From a bacterium (GTDB lineage: Bacteria > Patescibacteriota > Saccharimonadia > Saccharimonadales > SZUA-47): a stretch of DNA of 33,476 bases. Position numbers and translations under genes: made by a program. Below, piece after piece: positions 1 to 8,219 of this stretch. The first letter of the stretch is position 1. Every line of letters starts with the position of its first letter. A model generated the notes under the pieces. It saw only the letters and a list, made by a program, of their open reading frames with translations, did not search any database and had not been told where the DNA came from. Location: assembly GCA_009923445.1 (NCBI GenBank), contig RFTN01000015.1, positions 1 to 33,476 on the forward strand. The letters run 5' to 3'.

Positions 1-658
1 TGTGAGTCACCCGCACAAGTTCTACAAAAAACACGCCAACTTTAAGTCGTTCGTTAGTGTTCTCGTTCATAATGACGGTGCGAAGCTCAAACCCTTCGGG
101 CATTGGTAGGCCAAAATTCTGAAAGATTTCTTCGACACGTCCTATGGTAAAGCGGCTACCATAAATAGGTGCCGGAAACTTTGGCACAATGTGTGGCAAG
201 CCACCAATGTGGTCTAAGTGACCATGCGTAATAACGTAGGCACGAATTTTACCTCTAATAGATTCAAGATAGGTTGTGTCACAAATACCGTAGTTAATAC
301 CTGGCAAATCAACACCGAGGTCGTTACCACAGTCAATAATAACGGCGTCGTTTAAATACTCTACCAATATCATGTTTTTACTACCGCCACCGTCCATACC
401 ACCAATGCCAATGATTTTAAGCGTTGGCGTACCAGTGTCTAAATAGTTAGCACGGCGTGGTTGTTCTGAGGTATCTGCAGTTAAGTACTGCGATACAATG
501 CGCTCGGCATCGCTTTGAGCACGTTTTTGGGCACGAATTGCTTCGCCCCTGCTAGCACTGCGACTAGCACTGGTTGTTGCTTGCAACTTGGGCCGTTCTT
601 GGCCTGCTTTGTTGTTTTGTGGGCGGCCACCAGTGGGCCGGTTATTTTTTTGTTCCAT
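1..658 (-). CDS. rnj: Ribonuclease J, N-terminal part (runs off the left window edge)
   Basis: Reverse-strand reading from ATG at 658 gives MEQKNNRPTGGRPQNNKAGQERPKLQ...LKIIGIGGMDGGGSKNMILVEYLNDAVIIDCGNDLG...AYVITHGHLDHIGGLPHIVPKF. HGHLDH metallo-beta-lactamase motif and basic N-terminal extension. Not in the ORF track because it is open at the edge. Confidence 0.88.
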   Translation of the reverse strand, partial: MEQKNNRPTGGRPQNNKAGQERPKLQATTSASRSASRGEAIRAQKRAQSDAERIVSQYLTADTSEQPRRANYLDTGTPTLKIIGIGGMDGGGSKNMILVEYLNDAVIIDCGNDLGVDLPGINYGICDTTYLESIRGKIRAYVITHGHLDHIGGLPHIVPKFPAPIYGSRFTIGRVEEIFQNFGLPMPEGFELRTVIMNENTNERLKVGVFFVELVRVTH

Positions 659-687
659 AAAATGGTTCCTTAATTTTTACTAAATAA

Positions 688-756
688 TTATTTTCGAATG
701 AGTTGTTTTAGTGCGCGCACTACACTGCGAACGAGGTGCTTTTTATTTTTATTCAT
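688..756 (-). CDS. Possible 22-aa small basic ORF (MNKNKKHLVRSVVRALKQLIRK)
   Basis: ATG overlaps the TGA of the preceding 39-aa ORF (ATGA); lies between pnp and rnj. Confidence 0.25.
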   Translation of the reverse strand: MNKNKKHLVRSVVRALKQLIRK

Positions 757-872
757 CCACTTATTCCTCTAAAAAAACCAGTGATTACTTCGGCGATTCT
801 GGTGAATATATTACCACCGTCAGCGCCACCATCGGGTTTCTTCAGTTTATTAAGTGAGTTACTTTTTGACAT
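753..872 (-). CDS. Possible 39-aa small ORF (MSKSNSLNKLKKPDGGADGGNIFTRIAEVITGFFRGISG)
   Basis: Starts just after the pnp stop codon, same strand, ATGA overlap with the next small ORF. Confidence 0.3.
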   Translation of the reverse strand: MSKSNSLNKLKKPDGGADGGNIFTRIAEVITGFFRGISG

Positions 873-875
873 ATC

Positions 876-3008
876 CTACTTAGAAAGTTCCCTCTCGGCT
901 TGTTTCATGCTTAGGTTTAGGCGGCCCTTTTCATCGATAGCCATCAGCTTAACATTTACATGGTCGCCTACGCTAACAACGTCGCTTGGTTTTTGTACGC
1001 GTTCTTCACTCATTTCGCTAACATGTACCATGCCGTCTTTACCTGGCAGTATTTGTACAAAGGCGCCAAAGTCTAGCACGCTGACAACAGGTACATTTTT
1101 GTAAATAGTACCTACTTCGGGGTCGGCAGCGATGTCTTTAATCATACGTATTGCAGCTTCGATGCTTGGGCCGTCTGGGCTGGCAATCATAACAATGCCG
1201 TCATCTTTAATATCAATTTCGGCACCGGTTTCGGCAATGATATGGTTGATCATTTCGCCGCCCTTACCAATAACTTCACGAATTTTGTCAGGGTTAATTT
1301 GGATAGTTTCTACGCGTGGAGCATATGGACTAAGTGTTTTACGTGGGCGATCAAGCGTGGTGAGCATGTGCGCCAAAATGTGCGCACGGCCTTCTTTAGC
1401 TTGGTTAATAGCCTTGGCCAACACCTCTGTAGGTAAACCGTGGACCTTCATGTCCATTTGCATGGCGGTAATACCCTTAGGCGTACCAGTAACCTTAAAG
1501 TCCATGTCACCTGCAAAATCTTCGGCGTCTTGTATGTCGGTCAAAATAACTACTTTGTCGCCGTCTACTATTAGGCCCATAGCAATACCGCTAACAGGTG
1601 CTTTTAGTGGTACACCAGCGTCCATAAGGCTTAATACACTACTACACGTAGCAGCCATGCTTGTTGAACCATGCTGGCTCATAATTTCGGTCACGCTGCG
1701 AATTGCATACGGGAAGTCGTTTTCGTCTGGCAATACTGGCAGCACTGCGCGCTCTGCAAGTGCGCTGTGGCCTATTTCGCGGCGTCCAGGGCTGCCAAGG
1801 CGCTTTACCTCGCCAACTGTCCAACCAGGGGCGTTGTAATGGTGCATATAGCGCTTTTCGCCTTCGAATTCCATAGTATCGATTGACTGACTGTAGCTAA
1901 GTGGTGCTAGTGTTGTAATGTTCATGGCCTGAGTGATGCCTCGGGTAAACAGGCTGCTACCGTGAGCCCGCGGCAAAAAGCCAACTTCGCTACTTAGCGG
2001 GCGAACCTCAGTGAGCTTGCGTCCGTCTGGGCGCTCGCCGTCTTCTAAAATACCTTTACGGACATCTTTATTAACTGCGGTTGAAAAGGCATCATGGTAG
2101 TCACTCGATACTTTAGCGTATTCTTCTTCGCCAAGCTCTGTTCTAAAGTGTTCTTTTAAGCCCTCTAAAAGCTCATGCAAGGCAGCATGGCGGTCTTCAA
2201 AAGCACCACGGACTTTTATGCCTAACTTACCCTTTAACCATGCATCGACATTCTTCTGAACCTCGTCACTTGGCAAACTTAGCTCATAGGTAAGCGGAGT
2301 GACTTTAAGCTTTTTAACAAGCTCGTTTTGTAAGTCTATAGCTGGTTGATATGCTTTTTGTGCTAGGTCTAAGGCCTCAACAACAAGCTCCTCAGACACT
2401 TCGTTAGCGCCTGCCTCGACCATCATAACGGCACCTTCTTTACCGGCAACAAATAGGTCTAAATCGCCCTCTTTTAGCTGTTCGCGGGATGGGAATGCAA
2501 TTAATTTGCCACCAACATGACCTACGCGAATACCAGCAACTGGGCCGTCGAATGGCGCGCCTGCAACCATAAATGCAGTACTAACAGCAATCATTGCAAT
2601 AGCGTCTGGTCGGAAGGCTGGGTCCATACTAAGAACTGTAGCTATACCCTGCACTTCGTGACGGTAACCTTTTGGCCATAGAGGGCGAATTGGTCGGTCA
2701 ATAAGTCGGCCAATTAAAATCGCATCTTCGCTTGGGCGACCTTCGCGTTTAATGTAGCGACTGCCGCTGATTTTACCTGCGGCATAAAAACGCTCTTCGT
2801 ATTCGACACTTAATGGGAAGTAATCAAAACCATTTAGTGGCTGCTTACCTATCATGGCTGTACCTAAAATAACTGTTTCGCCGTAACGTACTAAGACGCT
2901 GGCGCTGGTTCTAAAACCAACACGATTTATTTCAATACTAAGTTCGCGACCACAGAAGTCGGTTTTAACACTAATAATGTCTTTACCTAGTGGATTTATT
3001 GTTGGCAT
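876..3008 (-). CDS. pnp: Polyribonucleotide nucleotidyltransferase (PNPase)
   Basis: Two RNase PH-like halves (GRPSEDAILIGRLIDRPIRPLWPKGY; DGERPDGRKLTEVRPLSSEVGFLPRAHGSSLFTRG), KH (IREVIGKGGEMINHIIAETGAEIDI) and S1 domain (VSVLDFGAFVQILPGKDGMVHVSEM). Confidence 0.97.
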   Translation of the reverse strand: MPTINPLGKDIISVKTDFCGRELSIEINRVGFRTSASVLVRYGETVILGTAMIGKQPLNGFDYFPLSVEYEERFYAAGKISGSRYIKREGRPSEDAILIGRLIDRPIRPLWPKGYRHEVQGIATVLSMDPAFRPDAIAMIAVSTAFMVAGAPFDGPVAGIRVGHVGGKLIAFPSREQLKEGDLDLFVAGKEGAVMMVEAGANEVSEELVVEALDLAQKAYQPAIDLQNELVKKLKVTPLTYELSLPSDEVQKNVDAWLKGKLGIKVRGAFEDRHAALHELLEGLKEHFRTELGEEEYAKVSSDYHDAFSTAVNKDVRKGILEDGERPDGRKLTEVRPLSSEVGFLPRAHGSSLFTRGITQAMNITTLAPLSYSQSIDTMEFEGEKRYMHHYNAPGWTVGEVKRLGSPGRREIGHSALAERAVLPVLPDENDFPYAIRSVTEIMSQHGSTSMAATCSSVLSLMDAGVPLKAPVSGIAMGLIVDGDKVVILTDIQDAEDFAGDMDFKVTGTPKGITAMQMDMKVHGLPTEVLAKAINQAKEGRAHILAHMLTTLDRPRKTLSPYAPRVETIQINPDKIREVIGKGGEMINHIIAETGAEIDIKDDGIVMIASPDGPSIEAAIRMIKDIAADPEVGTIYKNVPVVSVLDFGAFVQILPGKDGMVHVSEMSEERVQKPSDVVSVGDHVNVKLMAIDEKGRLNLSMKQAERELSK

Positions 3009-3018
3009 GAAGTTTGGT

Positions 3019-3055
3019 GTCCTTTCTTAAGACAGGACTCGCACGGTTTAAGAAA
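3019..3055 (-). promoter_or_regulatory. pnp leader with two competing hairpins next to the Shine-Dalgarno
   Basis: Inverted repeat TTTCTTAA (3023-3030) / TTAAGAAA (3048-3055), and GTCCT (3019-3023) / AGGAC (3034-3038), the latter pairing with the AAGGA region upstream of the pnp ATG. Confidence 0.35.
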
Positions 3056-3184
3056 CAAATTCCAAATATACACGATTACTGACGTGATATATCTGTTGTT
3101 GCTTCTTATTCAAGCGAAAGTCCTTTTTTATTTACTTCATTCGTGAGCCATACTAAGGCCTTCGTAGAAGAAAACAAATACCGA

Positions 3185-3274
3185 TTAACGGCGTAGACCA
3201 AGCTTTTTGATGAGCGCTAAATACTCAGTAGGATTTGTTTCGGCGATATACTTCAACAATTTTTTGCGCTTGCA
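3185..3274 (-). pseudogene. rpsO: Ribosomal protein S15, C-terminal remnant only
   Basis: Reverse frame reads *CCKRKKLLKYIAETNPTEYLALIKKLGLRR*, matching the S15 C-terminus (..RRKLLDYLKKKDPERYRELIKKLGLRR), with no room for the N-terminal two thirds; overlaps the truB 3' end in another frame. Confidence 0.8.
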
Positions 3275-3906
3275 GCATTAACGCTAAAGCCCCCAACGGT
3301 CGTGCGGCGCAGGTCTGATAAATAGGCGCCGGTGCCTAATTTTTGCCCTAAATCGCGTGCAATTGAGCGAATATACGTACCGCTGCCAACACTAACCATG
3401 CATGACACGGTTGGATATTTGTAGACTACGTCGGTAATTGCGTAGATTTTAACTGGACGCGGTTGCAGCGCCACCTGTTCGCCTGCCCTAGCCGCTTTGT
3501 ATGACCTAACGCCTCCAATTTTAATAGCGCTAAACTGCGGTGGAACCTGCATACTGTCACCAACAAATGATTGCAAGGCCTCAAAAACAGCATCGTTGCT
3601 GGGCTCGATGCCAGACACATCAATAAGCTCGCCCTCGACATCGTCGGTATTGCTTGTTTTACCTAAAGTAATTTTTGCTATATACGTCTTGTCATGCTTG
3701 GTAAGCGTGGCGATTTTTTTAGTGTAGTTGCCAATTGCCAGCACTAACAACCCCGTTGCCATAGGGTCAAGCGTACCTGTGTGGCCTACTTTAAGCCGCG
3801 GTAGCTGGTTTGCGCGAGTATACGCCGCAATAACGCCGCGCACTTTTGCAACCACATCAAAACTTGTCCAACCTTTGGGTTTATCGATTAATAAAAGTCC
3901 GTTCAT
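3253..3906 (-). CDS. truB: tRNA pseudouridine synthase B (C-terminus likely truncated at the rpsO junction)
   Basis: MNGLLLIDKPKGWTSFDVV, KVGHTGTLDPMATGLLVLAIGNYTK, SGTYIRSIARDLGQKLGTGAYLSDLRRTTVGGFSVN. Start refined from the ORF track (3999) to ATG at 3906. Confidence 0.92.
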   Translation of the reverse strand: MNGLLLIDKPKGWTSFDVVAKVRGVIAAYTRANQLPRLKVGHTGTLDPMATGLLVLAIGNYTKKIATLTKHDKTYIAKITLGKTSNTDDVEGELIDVSGIEPSNDAVFEALQSFVGDSMQVPPQFSAIKIGGVRSYKAARAGEQVALQPRPVKIYAITDVVYKYPTVSCMVSVGSGTYIRSIARDLGQKLGTGAYLSDLRRTTVGGFSVNAASAKNC

Positions 3907-3931
3907 TGCACGTAGTGTACCACTGCTCTGG

Positions 3932-5539
3932 CTACAACTGCGTTGGAGCGCTCTCGCTACCCTGTTCGGGCGGCTGTAAGTAGGCATGATGTGATTCAAT
4001 CTGCGGAGACTGCAAGGGCATCATAGGTGGCGGTACTGGTGGTGGCGCCATAGGGTCAATAACCTGCGGGGTTGTTGGCGCCGTAACGTTGGCTTGTTGC
4101 TGCAACACGTCACCTATTGCCGGCATGCTCGGTGCAATATCGGGTTGTGGCGTAACTGGATTATCAAGCGGTACAATTTGCGCACCAACAGCCTGCGTGG
4201 CTTCGGGACGCTGTACACTATCAAGTGCCGCTAACTGTACTGCGTCACGTGCCTGATCAACTTCGACTTGTGGAGGAATAACTGGCGTAGCAATAACCTC
4301 TTGTTGCTCGGTATGAACTTGTGGTTGCTCGGCAAACAGAGGTGGCAAATCTAGTGGCGGCAGCGAATTATTAACTTGTGGTAAAACTCCTGATAATGGG
4401 TCAATAGTTTGGTCTGGGAGTGGCTCGACCACTTTATGGGAATCACCTGCTAAATAGCTTTGTTCTTGCGGCTGGAGAGCTGTCGACGCCCCCGAGGATG
4501 TCTCTTCTGGTGCATCTGTGTTCATTGACGAAGCTAATGAGGTATGGTCAGTTTCGAGTTTAGATGCTTCTTCTTCTGAGGCAAGTGCTTCAGCAGCCCT
4601 TAGTTCTTCTTGTCGTTTAAGGTTTCCTTGATCATCAATATGTATTTCGCCATCGTCCTCAGTGGTTTCTGGCTCAGGTAACGCCTGCGGTTCGTCATGT
4701 GCTATCTCTATTTCACCATCAACTACAGGTTGATTAATTACTGGTTCTTCAACCTTCGACTGTTCAATAACAACTGGTTGCGCCTCTGAAACTGGTGGCA
4801 TGAGTTTTGTAGCAATAAGTTGTTGGTTAGCGCCTGCGGCCATTAGCTGCGCGCTCATAGTCATTACCTTAGGGCTAGTTTTATTGTTACTAAACCGATC
4901 CGTTTCGGCAACAATTCCTGTTAAGAATGATGTTGCCATTTGCCCATCTAGCAGCCCACTACCGAATGATTCGGTGATACTAACTAACATTTCAGAAAGG
5001 CTACTCGCCGATGAATCGTGCCAATTTATACTACCAACATCGCTTGCTGCTTCGCCGTTACTTACTGTCATTACGGTAGCATCATGCAAAATACGACCAT
5101 GTGCAACAATTGCTTGATCGATCGCTTCTTTGTTTAAGACCCCTAAAGCAAGCACTGCGTCTACATTAAAATCACCTTGGCTAAAATCTAAATCTTTGTC
5201 ACTCAAGCTCGAACGGTACGGTGTAATAAATATTCGTACGACTTCGTCTTCTACCTTATACCGTAGCTTGTCGGCTTTAGATTTATCGAGCGCAATTATA
5301 AAGTCGCGCAGACTATCGGTATTTGTTTCGATTGTTTTTTCGGGTTGTAAAAATTCTAAGGTTGATGGAATAACGCCGCTAAATACAGCAGTGGCATGCT
5401 TACCGAGCTTGTTCAATAACAGCGTAAAACCAATACACGCAGCCAACTGATCAACGGTTGGGCTAGCGCTAACTGTAAGTAATACATTATTAGCAGATTT
5501 TAATCGCTCAACTACTTGTTGTTTTTGATTTGGGTCCAT
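3932..5539 (-). CDS. DHH-phosphoesterase-like protein with degenerate motifs and long Pro/Gln/Glu-rich C-terminal tail
   Basis: N-terminal half resembles a DHH-family fold (ANNVLLTVSASPTVDQLAACIGFTLLLNKLGKHATAVFSG...DVGSINWHDSSASSLSEMLVSI..GIVAETDRFSN); tail low-complexity. Start refined to MDPNQ at 5539. Confidence 0.6.
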   Translation of the reverse strand: MDPNQKQQVVERLKSANNVLLTVSASPTVDQLAACIGFTLLLNKLGKHATAVFSGVIPSTLEFLQPEKTIETNTDSLRDFIIALDKSKADKLRYKVEDEVVRIFITPYRSSLSDKDLDFSQGDFNVDAVLALGVLNKEAIDQAIVAHGRILHDATVMTVSNGEAASDVGSINWHDSSASSLSEMLVSITESFGSGLLDGQMATSFLTGIVAETDRFSNNKTSPKVMTMSAQLMAAGANQQLIATKLMPPVSEAQPVVIEQSKVEEPVINQPVVDGEIEIAHDEPQALPEPETTEDDGEIHIDDQGNLKRQEELRAAEALASEEEASKLETDHTSLASSMNTDAPEETSSGASTALQPQEQSYLAGDSHKVVEPLPDQTIDPLSGVLPQVNNSLPPLDLPPLFAEQPQVHTEQQEVIATPVIPPQVEVDQARDAVQLAALDSVQRPEATQAVGAQIVPLDNPVTPQPDIAPSMPAIGDVLQQQANVTAPTTPQVIDPMAPPPVPPPMMPLQSPQIESHHAYLQPPEQGSESAPTQL

Positions 5540-5695
5540 TGTGTTGCCTGTTATTTTTTTGTTTTTTGTTACAGCTCTTACCACGACCATACCACATGCA
5601 GAGTGTAAGCACAAGAACTATTTTACAAAAACCAAAAACTCATGTACGCTGATATTTGAAATTAAAAAACGTAAATTAAGAAGGTCAAATCTACA

Positions 5696-6079
5696 ATGCC
5701 AATCATAAAGTCAGCTAAAAAAAGAGTGCGCACCACAAAAAAGGCTACGGCACGTAATTCAAAAACCAAAAAAGGTCTACGTGGAGCTATAAAGAATTTT
5801 CAGACTAAAATTACCGGAAGTAATCAGGCAAAGGCCCAAAGTGCAATTGATACTGCAGTTAAAAAAGGTGTTATGAGCAAAAAAAAGGCTGCAAGGCGCA
5901 AGAGCCAGCTTAGTAAAAAAGCTAAAGCTGCTGGTCACAAGCCAACAGCCACCGCTAAAAAAGCTGCTCCTGCTAAAAAAGCAGCAGCACCAAAAAAGAC
6001 TGTTGCTAAAAAGGCTCCTGCTAAAAAGCCTGTAGCTAAAAAACCAGCAGCTAAGAAAGCACCCGCTAAAAAGAAATAG
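5696..6079 (+). CDS. rpsT: 30S ribosomal protein S20 with histone H1-like Lys/Ala/Pro-rich tail
   Basis: MPIIKSAKKRVRTTKKATARNSKTKKGLRGAIKNF...DTAVKKGVMSKKKAARRKSQLSKKAKAAG, then AAPAKKAAAPKKTVAKKAPAKKPVAKKPAAKKAPAKKK. Confidence 0.82.
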   Translation: MPIIKSAKKRVRTTKKATARNSKTKKGLRGAIKNFQTKITGSNQAKAQSAIDTAVKKGVMSKKKAARRKSQLSKKAKAAGHKPTATAKKAAPAKKAAAPKKTVAKKAPAKKPVAKKPAAKKAPAKKK

Positions 6080-6100
6080 CTTATAGTCAGACGAGTTAAT

Positions 6101-6126
6101 TACCCCCACCTGGGGGTATTTTTTTA
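6101..6126 (+). terminator. Rho-independent terminator of rpsT
   Basis: TACCCCCAccTGGGGGTA stem-loop followed by a run of T (ttttttatt). Confidence 0.85.
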
Positions 6127-7038
6127 TTGACCCAATACTATTATAAAGTTTTTTAATGTTTCATCGGCGTTTACGGCAGTTGTTTTTAGCGCAAATTCGG
6201 CAGCCGTAAGTTTCGCCACATAGCCCTTCAGTTGAGGTAATGTACGCCGAGCAACTAACGCGGCACTTTTTTGGGCAACATATGGGCTAATACCTAATTG
6301 ATTAAGCGGCTTTTTTGCCTGCCCCGCTGCTTTAACGAGCAATAATGCGTGAAGTTGCCACACAAAAAGTGCCTCTATGGCCAGCGGCTCTACGTTTTGG
6401 GCACGCTGGTCTTCGTATAGATCGAGTGCTAGCCTTGTATTGCCCGAAAAAGCCGCCTCTATAAGTTCAAATACAGTGCTTTGTGGTGTTTTATCAGTCA
6501 AAATATCTATGGCTGTTCGGTTAATTTTTGGGTTGTACAGTAACAAAACATCGAGCTGATTACTCAGCGCCGTCTGCTCTACGCCCATTCTACTAACCAA
6601 GTAACGAGCGTCACCATTACTCAGCTCTCCGCCCCTATTTTTGGCCTCAGTTACTAGCCACTGCGGAGCACTATACGCATCGATCTGTAAAAACTCTTTA
6701 AAATCCGTCTCTTTTTTAAGTGTTTTATACAAAACACTACGTTTGTCTAACTTTGGCTCAACAATATACACATCTGTTTGGTCAGAAACATTGTTAATAA
6801 TAGTTTGTATATGCTCGCTTGCCAGTTTGTTAGCGGCTAAACCTTGCATAACAACAAGTCTTTTGGTACTTAAAAACGGTAGCGCCGAAACAATATCGAG
6901 CAGTGCCCGTAACTCAAGCTCCGAAGCGTCGACCGATTCAGTAGCAAAATCACCAAACTGTTTCGTGAACACTGCCTTAATGCTGCGCAAGGTGTTCGAA
7001 AGTTCATATGCGTTTGATCCGGTAAGTGTAGTTATCAT
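6124..7038 (-). CDS. holA: DNA polymerase III delta subunit-like
   Basis: MITTLTGSNAYELSNTLRSI...LLDIVSALPFLSTKRLVVMQGLAANK...VFELIEAAFSGNTRLALDLYEDQRAQNVEPLAIEALFVWQLHALLLVKA, typical HolA pattern. Confidence 0.82.
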   Translation of the reverse strand: MITTLTGSNAYELSNTLRSIKAVFTKQFGDFATESVDASELELRALLDIVSALPFLSTKRLVVMQGLAANKLASEHIQTIINNVSDQTDVYIVEPKLDKRSVLYKTLKKETDFKEFLQIDAYSAPQWLVTEAKNRGGELSNGDARYLVSRMGVEQTALSNQLDVLLLYNPKINRTAIDILTDKTPQSTVFELIEAAFSGNTRLALDLYEDQRAQNVEPLAIEALFVWQLHALLLVKAAGQAKKPLNQLGISPYVAQKSAALVARRTLPQLKGYVAKLTAAEFALKTTAVNADETLKNFIIVLGQ

Positions 7039-7050
7039 CTTAAAATGATA

Positions 7051-7929
7051 TCACTTTGTAATTCTTAAGCTTTGACAAGTTGGGCACGTATGAGTGCCGC
7101 GCCCTGCAACACGCGATTTTTCGATAATAGTACCGCAGCGTGGGCACGGCTGGTTCTCACGCCTAAATACTCTAGCAAAATCCATATAACTGCCGCGCTT
7201 ACCCTCGGCATTTACATAGTTTTTGTTGGTGCTGCCGCCTTTTTCAATCGCAAGCCCAAGCACATAACGCAGCTCGCTATAAAGTAGCTTAAGCTTGGCA
7301 TCTGACACATTTGTCACCTTCGTTGCTGGGTGAATTTTAGCCCCCCAAAGCGATTCGTCGGCGTAAATATTGCCAACGCCGGCAATGACCGTTTGGTCTA
7401 GCAGCGCGGCTTTTATAGAAGTGTTTTTGCGCCGCTGAAGCCTTTGAATAAAATCTTTACTTGTAAAATCATCACTTAGTGGCTCGGGCCCAACCTTTTT
7501 AAAAAAGTCTAGTTCGGGCACCTGCACCGAAGGCATAAGGCGCATCCAGCCAAACTTGCGCTGGTCATTAAAGTAAAGGTGCGTACCATCACTAAACTCA
7601 ATGATTACACGTGTAGATTTATCTGGCAATACACCGATTAAACTATCGTTGGGGTGCCCGGCTCCAAACTCCTCGCCTCCCCTAAACACAAACTGGCCGG
7701 TCATTTTTAAGTGACACACCAACGTGTAGCTGGTTGATAAATCAATTAAAAGTACTTTAGCGCGACGGCGCACATCTTTAATGCTTGCACCAATCATAAA
7801 CACATCAACATCAGTTTGTGCATTCGGAAAACCTTTAGGCCAATCAAAATTTACAGATGCAATAATTTTACCTGGTAGTAATTTTACTAATCCGCTGCGT
7901 ACTGTCTCTACTTCTGGAAGTTCTGGCAT
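7051..7929 (-). CDS. mutM: Formamidopyrimidine-DNA glycosylase
   Basis: MPELPEVETVRSGL N-terminus, NIYADESLWGAKIHP, C-terminal zinc finger CPRCG..THTCPTCQ. Start refined to 7929. Confidence 0.96.
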   Translation of the reverse strand: MPELPEVETVRSGLVKLLPGKIIASVNFDWPKGFPNAQTDVDVFMIGASIKDVRRRAKVLLIDLSTSYTLVCHLKMTGQFVFRGGEEFGAGHPNDSLIGVLPDKSTRVIIEFSDGTHLYFNDQRKFGWMRLMPSVQVPELDFFKKVGPEPLSDDFTSKDFIQRLQRRKNTSIKAALLDQTVIAGVGNIYADESLWGAKIHPATKVTNVSDAKLKLLYSELRYVLGLAIEKGGSTNKNYVNAEGKRGSYMDFARVFRRENQPCPRCGTIIEKSRVAGRGTHTCPTCQSLRITK

Positions 7930-7935
7930 TCTACT

Positions 7936-7941
7936 ATTATA
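7936..7941 (-). promoter_or_regulatory. -10 element TATAAT, 6 nt before the mutM ATG
   Basis: Reverse strand TATAAT-AGTAGA-ATG. Confidence 0.6.
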
Positions 7942-7964
7942 CAATCAGCTGCTATGGTCTGGAG

Positions 7965-7970
7965 TATACT
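7965..7970 (+). promoter_or_regulatory. -10 element TATACT, 6 nt before the 7977 ATG
   Basis: TATACT-TGGGAT-ATG. Confidence 0.6.
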
Positions 7971-7976
7971 TGGGAT

Positions 7977-8219
7977 ATGGAAAGCCTAACTGACATGCTG
8001 GCCAAGCGCCCCACCCCTCAAGAGCCCGAAGAGGTTATATTGCTGCGAGCATTTGTACAAAAAAAGTATAATCACAGTGTCCGTATAATAAGTGGTGAGT
8101 ATTATATTACTATTGCCGCTCCAAGTGCAGCCTTGGCGAGCCTGCTTCGATATGACGAACCCGAAATGAAACAGTCGTGTAAGCTTACTAAAAAACTACG
8201 GATTAGAATTGGCAAGTAA
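7977..8219 (+). CDS. 80-aa protein, possibly DciA/DUF721-like
   Basis: ..SVRIISGEYYITIAAPSAALASLLRYDEPEMKQSCKLTKKLRIRIGK resembles the DUF721 beta-alpha pattern; short. Confidence 0.45.
   Translation: MESLTDMLAKRPTPQEPEEVILLRAFVQKKYNHSVRIISGEYYITIAAPSAALASLLRYDEPEMKQSCKLTKKLRIRIGK

Noticed and set aside
1132-1839. 235-aa + strand ORF antisense to pnp (and other long antisense ORFs such as 15151-15921 and 19433-19855)
   Set aside because: They are shadows of strongly coding opposite-strand genes with recognisable domains; no motif, RBS or promoter supports them.
3060-3184. tRNA or structured ncRNA gene in the pnp upstream spacer
   Set aside because: No cloverleaf, T-loop GTTCRA pattern or CCA-compatible acceptor could be assembled by eye.
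5930-6076. Repeated GCTAAAAA-type units in the rpsT 3' half as a DNA repeat or CRISPR-like array
   Set aside because: The periodicity follows the Ala/Lys/Pro codons of the protein tail; there are no conserved repeats with unique spacers.
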